Shown here: positions 14,619 through 23,405 of the stretch, piece by piece
Position numbering within the stretch: the first letter of the stretch is position 1
How the letters are laid out: every line of letters begins with the position of its first letter
NCBI RefSeq assembly: GCF_015694525.1
Contig: NZ_JADQDM010000002.1
Location: 62,001-126,000 of the forward strand
From: Hymenobacter ruricola
GTDB lineage: Bacteria > Bacteroidota > Bacteroidia > Cytophagales > Hymenobacteraceae
Length of the DNA: 64,000 nucleotides
Direction: 5' to 3'
Notes under the pieces: generated by a model
Told to the model about the DNA's origin: nothing
Database searches by the model: none
What the model saw: the letters and a program-made list of their open reading frames with translations, nothing else
Position numbers and translations under genes: made by a program

Positions 14619-17183
14619 ATGAGGGAATTTCGACGTGCCCGGCTGGCGCCGGTTTCGGCTTGTGGCGTTGTGGCGTTGGTGCTGGCGGGGGCTTCCGTTG
14701 CGGAGGCCCAAACGCCGGCGAGCGCGCCCGCAGCGGCGGCTACTTCCACCGTCGTTACCCTGACCGGAACCTTGCGCGACGCCAACGGCCAGCCGCTGGA
14801 ATTGGCTTCGGTGGGAGTGGAGGGCCAGCCCGGCGGGGCCAACACCACGGCGGAAGGCAATTTTACCCTCCCGGTGCGCGTGCCGGCGGGCGGCAAGACG
14901 GTGGTGCTGGTGGTGCGGCGGCTGGGCTACCTGCCGTTGCGCCAGTCCCTGCGCCTGCCGGCGGATGCCGGCAAGCCCCTGGCGCTCACCATGCGGCTGG
15001 ACACCAAAGCCCTGGGCGGCGTGAAAGTAACCGCGCGCTCCAACCAGTCCGACCCGCGCGAGCAGGTGAGCATCACGCAGCTCGACCCGCGCACGGCCAA
15101 GGACATTCCCTCGCCGTTCGGCGATTTCAACGCCATTCTCAAGACGCTGCCGGGCGTCGTGTCCAACAGCGAATTGAGCAGCACTTACAGCGTGCGCGGC
15201 GGCAACTACGACGAGAACTTGGTGTACCTCAACGGCTTCGAGATTTACCGGCCGTTTCTGGTGACGTCGGCGCAGCAGGAGGGCCTGAGCTTCATCAACC
15301 CCGACCTAGTGAAACAGGTCGAGTTCAGCAGCGGCGGCTGGCAGCCCAAGTACGGCGACAAGCTCTCGTCGGTGCTGAGCGTGGAGTACAAGACGCCGGA
15401 GAAGTTCGCCGCCTCGCTCACGGCCAGCCTGGTGGGCGGCGCGGCCCACGCCGAAGCCCGCTCGGCCAACGGCCGGGTGAGCTACCTGGCGGGCGTGCGC
15501 TACAAAAATGCCCAGTACGTGCTCAGCTCGCTGAAGCAGGCCCAGGGCGGCTACAACCCCACGTTTTACGACGCGCAGGCCTTCGTCAACATCGGCCTGG
15601 GCAAGAAGGATGACGTGCAGCGCACCACGCTGGGCCTGCTGGGCGTGGTGGCCCACAACGACTACCGCTTCTCGCCCGAAACCGGGGAGGCCACCTTTTC
15701 CACCGGACCCAACCAGCTTACGCGCGTGTTCATTGCCTACGACGGCCGCGAGCGCATGCAGTTCGACACCTACCAGACCGGGCTGAGTTTGAAGCACGAC
15801 TTTTCCTCGCGCCTGCAAATGGAGCTGCTGGGGTCGGCGCTGCGCTCGCGCGAGTCGGAGCTGCGCGACGTGGAAGCCGCCTACTCGTTTGCGGCCATCA
15901 ACCGCGACCCCACCTCGCCGGAGTTCAACGAGCCCGTGCGCCAGCGCGACATCGGCTCGCAGTTCAAGCACTCGCGCAATTTTCTCGACGCGCAGATTTT
16001 CACGGCCGAAACCCGCGGCCGCTGGGCCGCCGCGCCCAGCCACACCGTGCGCTGGGGCGCCAAAATCGGCCGCGAAAAAATCAGCGACGTGCTCGACGAG
16101 TACAGCTTTGCCGATTCGGCCGACTTTGTGCCCGACGCGCGCCGCCTCCGCCTGCGCTCCGACCTGAGCCTGCTCAGCACCCGCAGCCAGGGCTTCGTGC
16201 AGGACACCTGGAACCTGGACACGCTGCGCACCCTCACCTACGGTGCCCGCGTGCACTACTGGACCACCAACGGCCAGCTGGTGGTGAGCCCCCGCGTGCA
16301 GTTTTCCCAAATCAGCCGCCGGCACCCCAACCGCTCGTTCAAGGCGGCGGTGGGCGTGTACTACCAGCCGCCGTTTTACCGCGAGCTGCGCGACCAGACC
16401 ACCATTCAGCAGGGCGTGCAGCAGGCCTACCTCAACCCCGAGCTGCGCGCTCAGAAGTCCTACCACTTCATTGTGGGCAAGGAAATCTCGTTCACGCAGT
16501 TTGGGCGGCCGTTCAAGTTCACCGGCGAGGCGTACTACAAGTACCTGACCGACGTGGTGCCCTACGACATCGACAACGTGCGGCTGCGCTACTTCGCCAA
16601 AAACAACGCCCGCGCCTACGCCGCCGGCTTCGACACCCGCCTGAGCGGCGAGTTTGTGCAAGGCGCCGAGTCGTGGTTCAGCCTGGGCGTGCTCACCACC
16701 CGCGAAAACGTGGACGGCGACTCGGCCAACGTGGTGGACGACAACGGCAAGAAAATCGGCCGCGAGCCCAAAGGCTACATCCGCCGGCCCCAGGACCAGC
16801 GCCTGAACCTGGGCATCTTTTTCCAGGACCATTTGCCCAACAACCCCTCCGTGCGCGGCTACGTGAACCTGGTGCTGGGCACGGGCCTGCCGTTCAGTCC
16901 GCCCAACGAGCCCGACCTGCGCGGCACCAACGCGCTGACCAATATGTACCGCCGCGTCGATTTGGGCTTCTCCAAAGTCATCGGCCTGAAAAACGTGGGC
17001 GCCCCCAAGGCGCACGTCTACAGCTTCGAAAGCCTGTGGCTGGGCCTGGAAATCCTCAACGTCTTCGCTGCCAACAACGTGGCCGGCTACAACTACCTGC
17101 AGGACGTGAACGGCGTCACGTATTCGGTGCCCAGCTACCTCTCGCAGCGCCTGGTGAACCTGAAGCTCGTGGCTCGTTTCTGA
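14619..17183 (+). CDS. TonB-dependent receptor with carboxypeptidase-like N-terminal domain
   Basis: Encodes 854 residues from the ATG at 14619, preferred because it begins a signal peptide (VVALVLAGASVAEAQ). Residues 45-125 form a CarboxypepD_reg-like beta-sandwich (LTGTLRDANGQPLELASVGV). A plug domain follows near 150-260 with the receptor hallmarks YSVRGGNYDENLVYLNGFEI and LVKQVEFSSGGWQPKYGDK. The rest is a 22-strand-type barrel ending in LVNLKLVARF with terminal Phe. It imports a ligand across the outer membrane using TonB energy. No SusD partner is adjacent, so it is not a typical polysaccharide locus; the ligand is unknown. Confidence 0.9.
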   Translation: MREFRRARLAPVSACGVVALVLAGASVAEAQTPASAPAAAATSTVVTLTGTLRDANGQPLELASVGVEGQPGGANTTAEGNFTLPVRVPAGGKTVVLVVRRLGYLPLRQSLRLPADAGKPLALTMRLDTKALGGVKVTARSNQSDPREQVSITQLDPRTAKDIPSPFGDFNAILKTLPGVVSNSELSSTYSVRGGNYDENLVYLNGFEIYRPFLVTSAQQEGLSFINPDLVKQVEFSSGGWQPKYGDKLSSVLSVEYKTPEKFAASLTASLVGGAAHAEARSANGRVSYLAGVRYKNAQYVLSSLKQAQGGYNPTFYDAQAFVNIGLGKKDDVQRTTLGLLGVVAHNDYRFSPETGEATFSTGPNQLTRVFIAYDGRERMQFDTYQTGLSLKHDFSSRLQMELLGSALRSRESELRDVEAAYSFAAINRDPTSPEFNEPVRQRDIGSQFKHSRNFLDAQIFTAETRGRWAAAPSHTVRWGAKIGREKISDVLDEYSFADSADFVPDARRLRLRSDLSLLSTRSQGFVQDTWNLDTLRTLTYGARVHYWTTNGQLVVSPRVQFSQISRRHPNRSFKAAVGVYYQPPFYRELRDQTTIQQGVQQAYLNPELRAQKSYHFIVGKEISFTQFGRPFKFTGEAYYKYLTDVVPYDIDNVRLRYFAKNNARAYAAGFDTRLSGEFVQGAESWFSLGVLTTRENVDGDSANVVDDNGKKIGREPKGYIRRPQDQRLNLGIFFQDHLPNNPSVRGYVNLVLGTGLPFSPPNEPDLRGTNALTNMYRRVDLGFSKVIGLKNVGAPKAHVYSFESLWLGLEILNVFAANNVAGYNYLQDVNGVTYSVPSYLSQRLVNLKLVARF

Positions 17184-17271
17184 TTATGGGGTTTGGCCGG
17201 TAATCAGGTATTGGCAACTTGATGACTTTCAGGGTCAGCAGGTGCAATAATGGGCAGTAATGGCGGTTTTG

Positions 17272-17302
17272 TTTGCCAGTTTGACAAATTGCTGTACCTT
17301 TG
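17272..17302 (+). promoter_or_regulatory. his operon promoter (TTTG-N19-TACCTTTG)
   Basis: A near-ideal Bacteroidota sigma-ABfr-type promoter: TTTG at 17272-17275 and TACCTTTG at 17295-17302 with 19 nt between. The -7 element ends 7 nt upstream of the ATG of the leader peptide at 17310, so the transcript has little or no untranslated leader before it. Confidence 0.8.
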
Positions 17303-17309
17303 CAGTACA

Positions 17310-17432
17310 ATGACTCCCCACGCCACCCCACGTCTCTGTGCCGCGCGGCCCGTAACGGGCGCAGTGGCTGCGGTTGGGGTTCACGGCCATCACCACCATC
17401 TGTGGGGGGCCGGGCTGCGCGCCGGGTGCTAG
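17310..17432 (+). CDS. histidine operon leader peptide (HGHHHH)
   Basis: A 40-residue reading frame begins at the ATG at 17310, right behind the promoter, and stops with TAG at 17430-17432. Near its end it reads VGVHGHHHHLWGAGLRAGC, with five His codons in six positions (17382-17399). A GC-rich hairpin region and a terminator with a U-run follow before hisG. This is the layout of a histidine attenuator: a ribosome stalled at His codons for lack of charged tRNA-His would change which hairpin forms. The mechanism is known from enterobacteria; its use here is inferred from position and codon content. Confidence 0.75.
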   Translation: MTPHATPRLCAARPVTGAVAAVGVHGHHHHLWGAGLRAGC

Positions 17433-17451
17433 GCTTGCGCTAGCGCCGGCC
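17408..17451 (+). promoter_or_regulatory. predicted pause/anti-terminator region of the his leader
   Basis: GGCCGG (17408-17413) can pair with CCGGCC (17446-17451), enclosing a second stem GCTAG...CTAGC. The region begins about 8 nt past the last His codon and includes the leader stop codon, so a ribosome at either place would block it. Exact alternative pairings need folding. Confidence 0.5.
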
Positions 17452-17511
17452 GCCCGCGCCTCCGCCGCCGCGCACCGGGGCGAGTCCGCGCCGGGCTTTT
17501 TCTTCTTTTTC
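17452..17511 (+). terminator. his attenuator terminator
   Basis: GCCCGCGC (17452-17459) pairs with GCGCCGGGC (17488-17496) with one bulged base, followed at once by TTTTTCTTCTTTTT. It lies between the leader peptide and hisG, so read-through must be regulated for the operon to be expressed. The loop is 28 nt and GC-rich. Confidence 0.65.
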
Positions 17512-17596
17512 GGGACGTTCTGCATCCAAACCGGTTGTGCCGGAGTAGAACCGCTGCCGCGCCCTTCGCCGGCGCGGGCCCGCCACCCCTTCCTTC

Positions 17597-18448
17597 ATGC
17601 TCCGTTTAGCCATTCAAAAGTCCGGTCGCCTGAGCGAGGATTCTCTCGCCCTCATTCGCGAATGCGGCATCAGTTTCGTCAGCAGCTCCTATAAGCTCAA
17701 GACCGAAGCCACCAATTTCCCGCTCGAAATCCTGTTTTTGCGCGACGACGACATCCCCGGCTACGTGCAGGACGGCGTGGCCGACCTCGGCATCGTGGGC
17801 CAGAACGTGCTGGTGGAAGCTGGCTTTCCCGGCCTCGAAGTCGAAGCCCTCGGCTTCAGCAAGTGCCGGCTGAGCCTGGCCGTGCCCCGCGCCGACGCCT
17901 ACGCTTCCGTGGAAGCCCTGCAGGGCAAGAACATTGCGACGTCGTACCCCAACATCCTGGGCCGCTACCTGGCCGAGCAGGGCGTGCGGGCCAACCTGCA
18001 CACCATCAGCGGCTCGGTGGAAATTGCGCCCAGCATCGGACTGGCCGAAGCCATTTGCGACATCGTAAGCAGCGGTTCCACCTTGCTCGGCAACGGCCTG
18101 CGCGAGGTCGAAACCGTGTTTCGGTCCGAAGCTGTGCTCATTGCCCAGCCCCACCTCACGCCCGGGCAAACCGATTTGCTGGAGCAGCTGCGCTTCCGCA
18201 TGCAGGCCGTGCGCCGGGCCCGGCGCAGCAAATACATTTTGCTGAACGCCCCGCTTTCGGCTCTGGAGGAAGTGCGGCGCCTGCTGCCGGGCATCAAGTC
18301 GCCCACCGTGACGCCGCTGGCCGAGCCGGGCTGGGTGTCGGTGCAGTCGGTGGTGCAGGAAGACGAGTTCTGGCACATCACCAGCCAGCTTAAGGCCGTC
18401 GGGGCCGAGGGCATCCTGGTGTTGCCCATCGAAAAAATGATTGCCTAG
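17597..18448 (+). CDS. hisG: ATP phosphoribosyltransferase, long form
   Basis: Encodes 283 residues. It joins ATP and PRPP, the first and feedback-controlled step of histidine synthesis. Seen: LRLAIQKSGRLSEDS at the start, DDIPGYVQDGVADLGIVGQN, the PRPP-binding ICDIVSSGSTLLGNGL, and an extra C-terminal ACT-like domain (about 205-283: LLPGIKSPTVTPL, EGILVLPIEKMI). The long form carries its own regulatory domain and needs no HisZ, which agrees with HisZ being absent here. First structural gene after the leader/attenuator; hisDC starts 5 nt downstream. Confidence 0.96.
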   Translation: MLRLAIQKSGRLSEDSLALIRECGISFVSSSYKLKTEATNFPLEILFLRDDDIPGYVQDGVADLGIVGQNVLVEAGFPGLEVEALGFSKCRLSLAVPRADAYASVEALQGKNIATSYPNILGRYLAEQGVRANLHTISGSVEIAPSIGLAEAICDIVSSGSTLLGNGLREVETVFRSEAVLIAQPHLTPGQTDLLEQLRFRMQAVRRARRSKYILLNAPLSALEEVRRLLPGIKSPTVTPLAEPGWVSVQSVVQEDEFWHITSQLKAVGAEGILVLPIEKMIA

Positions 18449-18453
18449 TTGCC

Positions 18454-20850
18454 ATGCAGGCTTATTCTTACCCCGACCCCAGCACCTGGGCCGCCCTCTC
18501 GCAACGCCCCGCCGCGGCCGAAGCCCCGCAAGTGGCCGCGCGGGTGCGCGCCATTTTCACGCAGGTGCAGCAGCAGGGCGATGCCGCCCTGCTAAGCCTG
18601 GCGGCCGAGCTGGACCGCGCCGAGTTGACGCACTTGCTCGTGTCGGAGGCCGAGTTTGCAGCCGCGGTCGCCCAGGTGCCGGCCAAGCTGCAAGCCGCCA
18701 TTCAGCAAGCCAAAGCCAACATCGAAGCCTTCCACGCCGCCCAGCGCGAGCCCGAATTGCGCGTGGAAACCATGCCCGGCGTGGTGTGCTCGCGGCGGGC
18801 CGTGCCGCTGCAGCGGGTGGGGTTGTACGTGCCCGGCGGCACGGCGCCGCTGTTCAGCACCCTGCTGATGCTGGGCGTGCCCGCCCGGCTGGCCGGCTGC
18901 CCCGAGGTGGTGGTGTGCTCGCCGCCCCGGCCGGATGGCACCATCAGCCCGGTTATTCTGTACGTGGCGCAGCTGCTCGGCATTCGCACCGTGGTGAAAG
19001 CCGGGGGCGCGCAGGCCGTGGCGGCCCTGGCCCTGGGCACCGCCACGGTGCCGGCCGTGGACAAAATCTTTGGCCCCGGCAACCGCTACGTGACCGCCGC
19101 CAAGCAGCTGGCGGCGGCCGAGCACGGCGTGGCCATCGACATGCCGGCTGGCCCCTCCGAAGTGTTGGTGATTGCCGACGCCCACGCCAACCCGGCGTTT
19201 GTGGCGGCCGATTTGCTGTCGCAGGCCGAGCACGGCCCCGATTCCCAAGTGGTGCTGCTGACCAGCGTGGCCGGGGTCATCGAGCGGGTGCAGGCCGAAG
19301 TGAGCCGCCAGCTGGCCGGGCTGCCCCGGCAGGATGTGGCCGCCCAGGCCCTGGCCAACAGCCGGGCGCTGCTGCTGCCCGATGAGCCCGCCCTGCTGGC
19401 ATTCTCCAATCAATACGCCCCCGAGCACCTCATTCTGGCCACCGACAACGCCGACGCGCTGGCCGCCCACGTCACCAACGCCGGCTCGGTATTTCTGGGC
19501 CACCTCACGCCCGAAGCGGCCGGCGACTACGCCTCCGGCACCAACCACACGCTGCCCACCAGCGGCTACGCCCGGCAGTACAGCGGCGTTTCGCTCGATT
19601 CGTTCGTGAAGAAAATCACCTTCCAGCGCATTTCGGCCGAAGGCCTGCGCGCGCTGGGTCCGGTGGTGGAAACCATGGCCGCCGCCGAAGGCCTGGCCGC
19701 GCACGCCCGGGCCGTTTCGCTGCGCCTGGCTGCCCTACCGAACCCGGCGGCCTCAAGCGGCGCTCCCGCCGAAGACGAGTACGCGGGTTTGATTCGGCCC
19801 AACGTGGCGCGCATGCAGCCGTATTCCTCGGCCCGCGACGAGTTTGAGGGAATGGCCCCGGTGATGCTCGACGCCAACGAAAACAGCCTGGGCTCGGTGG
19901 GCCCCGAAGATTTCAGCCGCTACCCCGACCCGCACCAGCGGGCCATCAAAGCTGAGCTGGCGCGTTTGAAAGGCTTGGCGCCGGACAATATTTTCCTGGG
20001 CAACGGCTCCGATGAAGCCATTGACCTGCTCGTGCGCCTCACCTGCACGCCGGGCCAGGATGCCATTGTGGTGTGCCCGCCCACCTACGGCATGTACGAG
20101 GTGGCCGCCAACCTCAACGACGTGCGGGTGGTGCGCCTGCCCCTGACCCCAGACTTCCAGATGCCGGAAACGGCCCCGCAAACCCTGGCCGCGTCCGGGG
20201 CCAAGCTGGTGTTCCTGTGCTCGCCCAACAACCCCACCGGCAACCTGCTGCACCGGGCCGCCATCGAGCGCATTCTGGAAACTTTCTCCGGCTTGGTAGT
20301 GGTCGACGAAGCGTACGCTGATTTTGCCGATGCACCCAGTTGGACCACCCGGCTGGCTGAATTCCCCCGGCTGGTGGTGCTGCAAACCTTTTCCAAGGCC
20401 TGGGGGCTGGCCGGGCTGCGGCTGGGAGTGGCGTACGCCGCGCCTGCCCTCGTCGCCTACCTCAATAAAATCAAGCCGCCCTACAACATCTCGGCCGCCA
20501 CCCAGCGCCCGGCCCTGGCGGCCCTGGCCGCGGCGCCCAACCTGGCCGTTATGCGGGCCGAACTCCTCGGCGGACGGGCTTTCTTAACCGAACGCCTCCC
20601 GCAGCTGCCCATCGTCGGGCACGTTTTTCCTTCCGATGCCAATTTCCTGCTCGTTCGGTTCAATGCCGATGCCACGCGCATCTATGAGCAGCTGCGGGCC
20701 CGCGGCATCGTCGTCCGGAACCGCACCACGCAGCCTGGCTGCGCTGGCTGCCTCCGCCTGACGGTGGGCACCGCTTCCGAAAATGCCTTGTTGCTGCAAG
20801 CACTGACGGAAATAGGAGCGGACGCGCCCAACCCAACCGACGCGCAGTAA
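18454..20850 (+). CDS. hisD-hisC: fused histidinol dehydrogenase / histidinol-phosphate aminotransferase
   Basis: One uninterrupted frame of 798 residues. Residues 1-427 are HisD: RVGLYVPGGTAPLFSTLLM, FGPGNRYVTAAKQ, DMPAGPSEVLVIAD, SQAEHGPDSQV and GTNHTLPTSG with Zn/substrate residues. Residues 428-447 form a Pro/Ala/Ser/Glu linker. Residues 448-798 are HisC, a fold-type I PLP enzyme: LDANENSLG, FLGNGSDEAIDLL, CSPNNPTGN, VVDEAYADF and TFSKAWGLAGLRLG with the PLP lysine. HisC acts at transamination of imidazole-acetol phosphate and HisD performs the last two oxidations, with the HisB phosphatase step in between. Most genomes keep these as separate adjacent genes. No stop or frameshift is visible at the junction. 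Confidence 0.93.
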   Translation: MQAYSYPDPSTWAALSQRPAAAEAPQVAARVRAIFTQVQQQGDAALLSLAAELDRAELTHLLVSEAEFAAAVAQVPAKLQAAIQQAKANIEAFHAAQREPELRVETMPGVVCSRRAVPLQRVGLYVPGGTAPLFSTLLMLGVPARLAGCPEVVVCSPPRPDGTISPVILYVAQLLGIRTVVKAGGAQAVAALALGTATVPAVDKIFGPGNRYVTAAKQLAAAEHGVAIDMPAGPSEVLVIADAHANPAFVAADLLSQAEHGPDSQVVLLTSVAGVIERVQAEVSRQLAGLPRQDVAAQALANSRALLLPDEPALLAFSNQYAPEHLILATDNADALAAHVTNAGSVFLGHLTPEAAGDYASGTNHTLPTSGYARQYSGVSLDSFVKKITFQRISAEGLRALGPVVETMAAAEGLAAHARAVSLRLAALPNPAASSGAPAEDEYAGLIRPNVARMQPYSSARDEFEGMAPVMLDANENSLGSVGPEDFSRYPDPHQRAIKAELARLKGLAPDNIFLGNGSDEAIDLLVRLTCTPGQDAIVVCPPTYGMYEVAANLNDVRVVRLPLTPDFQMPETAPQTLAASGAKLVFLCSPNNPTGNLLHRAAIERILETFSGLVVVDEAYADFADAPSWTTRLAEFPRLVVLQTFSKAWGLAGLRLGVAYAAPALVAYLNKIKPPYNISAATQRPALAALAAAPNLAVMRAELLGGRAFLTERLPQLPIVGHVFPSDANFLLVRFNADATRIYEQLRARGIVVRNRTTQPGCAGCLRLTVGTASENALLLQALTEIGADAPNPTDAQ

Positions 20851-20887
20851 ATCCATTCTCTGACTTTCCTTCAAATCCTCAACAACG

Positions 20888-21988
20888 TTGAAAAAGGCCC
20901 TCTTCATTGACCGTGACGGCACCATTCTCGTCGAGCCGCAGCCCAGCCAGCAGGTTGACAGCCTGGAAAAATTTGCCTTCCTGCCCGGTTGCATCAGTGC
21001 GTTGGCGCGCATCGCGCGCGAACTGCCGGAATACGAGTTGGTGCTGGTGACCAATCAGGACGGCCTCGGCACCGAAAGCTTCCATGAGGAAACGTTCTGG
21101 CCGCCGCACCGCCTGATGCAGGAAATTCTGGCGGGAGAGGGCGTCCGTTTTGCGGCCGAGCACATCGACCGCAGCTTTCCGCACGAGGGCCTGCCCACCC
21201 GCAAGCCCGGCACCGCTCTGCTGACCAACTACCTCGACCCGGCCAACGGCTACGACTTGCTGAACTCCTACGTCATCGGCGACCGGCTCACGGACGTGGA
21301 GCTGGCCGCCAACCTGGGCTGCCAAGCCATTCTGATAGGAGAGGAGTCCGACGCGCGCGCTGCACTCACCACCACTAGTTGGGAAACTATCTACCATTTT
21401 TTGCGCTATCCAGCCCGCGTCGCTGTGCTGGAGCGTAATACTAACGAAACCCAGATTGCTGTGCGCCTTAACCTGGACGGCCGAGGCCAGACCAACATCA
21501 AAACCGGCCTCGGCTTTTTCGACCACATGCTGGAACAGTTGGGCCGGCACAGTGGCGTGGATTTGTCTATAAGTGTAAACGGCGATTTGCACATTGACGA
21601 GCACCATACCATTGAAGACACAGCTTTGGCCCTGGGGTCGGCCTTCTCACAGGCGTTGGGCGATAAGCGGGGGTTGGCACGCTATGGCTTTTTGCTGCCC
21701 ATGGACGAAGCGCTGGCCCAGGCGGCCATCGACTTTTCGGGCCGCCCCTGGCTGGTGTGGGATGCAGAATTTCGGCGGGAGTTGGTAGGGGATATGCCCA
21801 CAGAGCTCTTCTTCCACTTTTTCAAATCATTTACGGACAACGCCAAGGCCACGCTCAACATATCCTGCCGCGGCGAGAATGAGCATCACAAGATAGAATC
21901 CATTTTCAAAGCCGTGGCTAAGGCCATCAAAATGGCGTTGCAACGGGATGAGTCAGGCGCCATTCCCAGCACGAAAGGAATTCTGTAG
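20888..21988 (+). CDS. hisB: bifunctional histidinol-phosphatase / imidazoleglycerol-phosphate dehydratase
   Basis: Encodes 366 residues from a TTG at 20888. The N-terminal HAD domain (1-165) has the nucleophile motif [19 protein letters not shown] and [12 protein letters not shown]. The C-terminal dehydratase (from about 178) has [36 protein letters not shown] and [13 protein letters not shown], the last two carrying metal-binding histidines. The zinc-loop cysteines of the E. coli phosphatase are replaced here by [12 protein letters not shown]. The dehydratase acts early and the phosphatase late in the pathway, on either side of HisC. 37 nt separate it from hisDC. Confidence 0.96.
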   Translation: MKKALFIDRDGTILVEPQPSQQVDSLEKFAFLPGCISALARIARELPEYELVLVTNQDGLGTESFHEETFWPPHRLMQEILAGEGVRFAAEHIDRSFPHEGLPTRKPGTALLTNYLDPANGYDLLNSYVIGDRLTDVELAANLGCQAILIGEESDARAALTTTSWETIYHFLRYPARVAVLERNTNETQIAVRLNLDGRGQTNIKTGLGFFDHMLEQLGRHSGVDLSISVNGDLHIDEHHTIEDTALALGSAFSQALGDKRGLARYGFLLPMDEALAQAAIDFSGRPWLVWDAEFRRELVGDMPTELFFHFFKSFTDNAKATLNISCRGENEHHKIESIFKAVAKAIKMALQRDESGAIPSTKGIL

Positions 21989-22058
21989 TACTTTTCACAA
22001 TTGTGATAATTGGAGTTTATGAGCTCTGGGCTAAAACAAATGTGTTAATCTGATTGAA

Positions 22059-22646
22059 ATGGAAATTGCAGTAGTGGATTACAAAGGCGGCAATGTCCAA
22101 TCGGTGCTGTTTGCACTGGAGCGGCTGGGGGCAGTCGCTACCCTGACTTCTGACCCGGAAATTCTGCGTAAGGCAGATAAGGTGTTGTTTCCCGGCGAAG
22201 GCGAAGCCGCGTCGGCCATGGCGGCGCTACGGGCCGCTGGCCTCGACCAAGTCTTGCCCACGCTCACGCAGCCTTTTCTGGGCATTTGCCTGGGCATGCA
22301 GCTTCTGGGCGTACACAGCGAAGAAAACGATACGCCCATGCTAGGGCTGCTGCCCTTCCGGGTTAAACGCTTTGCGCCCGATGCGCAGCACAAAGTGCCC
22401 CACATGGGCTGGAACAACCTGCAAAGCCTTCAAGGCCCCTTATTCACGGGCTTGTCGGCGGCCGACCACGTGTACTTTGTGCACAGCTATTACGCCCCCG
22501 TGGGGCCGTATACCATCGCCGAAGCCGCGCACCCAGGGGCCTTCAGTGCGGCTGTGCAGCACCATAATTTTTACGGGGTTCAATTCCATACCGAGAAAAG
22601 CGGCGCTGCAGGAACGCGCATTCTGGCCAACTTTTTGGCGCTTTAA
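22059..22646 (+). CDS. hisH: imidazole glycerol phosphate synthase, glutaminase subunit
   Basis: Encodes 195 residues. A class I glutamine amidotransferase that feeds ammonia to HisF. The nucleophile elbow is FLGICLGMQLLG and the His/Glu pair lies in FYGVQFHTEKSG; HMGWNNLQ is the usual HisH segment contacting HisF. Starts 70 nt after hisB, the longest gap inside the operon, in a short A/T-rich stretch that includes the palindrome CACAATTGTG. Confidence 0.96.
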   Translation: MEIAVVDYKGGNVQSVLFALERLGAVATLTSDPEILRKADKVLFPGEGEAASAMAALRAAGLDQVLPTLTQPFLGICLGMQLLGVHSEENDTPMLGLLPFRVKRFAPDAQHKVPHMGWNNLQSLQGPLFTGLSAADHVYFVHSYYAPVGPYTIAEAAHPGAFSAAVQHHNFYGVQFHTEKSGAAGTRILANFLAL

Positions 22647-22673
22647 CTCTTACCGTCTCTTTTCGATTTTCCC

Positions 22674-23390
22674 GTGGAAATAATTCCCGCCATTGATTTG
22701 CTGAACGGCCAGTGCGTGCGCCTAAGCGCGGGCGACTTTGCGCGCCAGACCGTGTACGACGCCGACCCCGTGGCCGTGGCCCAGCGCTTTGCCGACGCCG
22801 GCGTGCAGCGCCTGCACCTCGTTGACCTCGACGGCGCCCGCGCGGGTCACCCGGTGAACCTGGCCGTGCTTGAAGCCATTGCCCGCCGCACCTCGCTGCG
22901 CGTGGATGCCGGGGGGGGCATTCAGACCGAAGCTGCCCTGGAGCAGGTGCTGGCGGCCGGCGCGCAGCACGTCACGGCCGGGAGCCTGGCCGTGCGGGAC
23001 CCCGCGACCGTGAAAGCGTGGCTGACCCGCTTTGGTGCCGACACTATTTTTCTCGGCGCCGACTTCAAAGACCAGCACATCATGATAAACGCCTGGGCCG
23101 ACCAAAGCACGCTGACGCTGGCAGATTTTATCAGCGGCTACCTACAAGCCGGAGGTCACACCTTTATTTGCACCGACGTGAGCAAAGATGGCCTGTTGCA
23201 GGGACCCTCTTTTGCCCGCTACGCGCAGCTGGTACAGGAATTCCCCGGGGCGCGCTTCATCGCCAGCGGCGGCGTCACCACCGTCGAAGACCTGGAAAAG
23301 CTGGCCGGGGCCGGCTTGTACGGCGCCATTATTGGCAAAGCCTTGTACGAGGGCACCATCGCCCTGCCCGATTTGCGTCGGTTCTTATAA
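22674..23390 (+). CDS. hisA: ProFAR isomerase (phosphoribosylformimino-AICAR-P isomerase)
   Basis: Encodes 238 residues from a GTG at 22674. A TIM barrel performing the Amadori rearrangement of ProFAR to PRFAR. Seen: IIPAIDLLNGQCVRL with the catalytic Asp, HLVDLDGARAG, VDAGGGIQTEAALE, CTDVSKDGLLQGPS with the second Asp, and ASGGVTTVEDLEKL. The two half-barrels show the phosphate-binding repeats shared with HisF. Close spacing on both sides (27 and 15 nt) fits cotranscription. Confidence 0.96.
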   Translation: MEIIPAIDLLNGQCVRLSAGDFARQTVYDADPVAVAQRFADAGVQRLHLVDLDGARAGHPVNLAVLEAIARRTSLRVDAGGGIQTEAALEQVLAAGAQHVTAGSLAVRDPATVKAWLTRFGADTIFLGADFKDQHIMINAWADQSTLTLADFISGYLQAGGHTFICTDVSKDGLLQGPSFARYAQLVQEFPGARFIASGGVTTVEDLEKLAGAGLYGAIIGKALYEGTIALPDLRRFL

Positions 23391-23405
23391 TCACTCTTTG
23401 CTGAC

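Noticed and set aside
15306..17015. Long antisense frame opposite the TonB-dependent receptor
   Set aside because: Low-complexity His/Ala/Val/Gly translation; the plus strand encodes plug and barrel motifs.
17374..17694. Frame across the his attenuator into hisG with a Phe run
   Set aside because: The Phe run is the terminator T-tract read as codons, and the frame conflicts with hisG.
20888..21988. HisB phosphatase domain lacking the zinc-loop cysteines of E. coli
   Set aside because: Noted, but I believe this loop form (PTRKP) is usual in Bacteroidota HisB, so it is not flagged as unusual.
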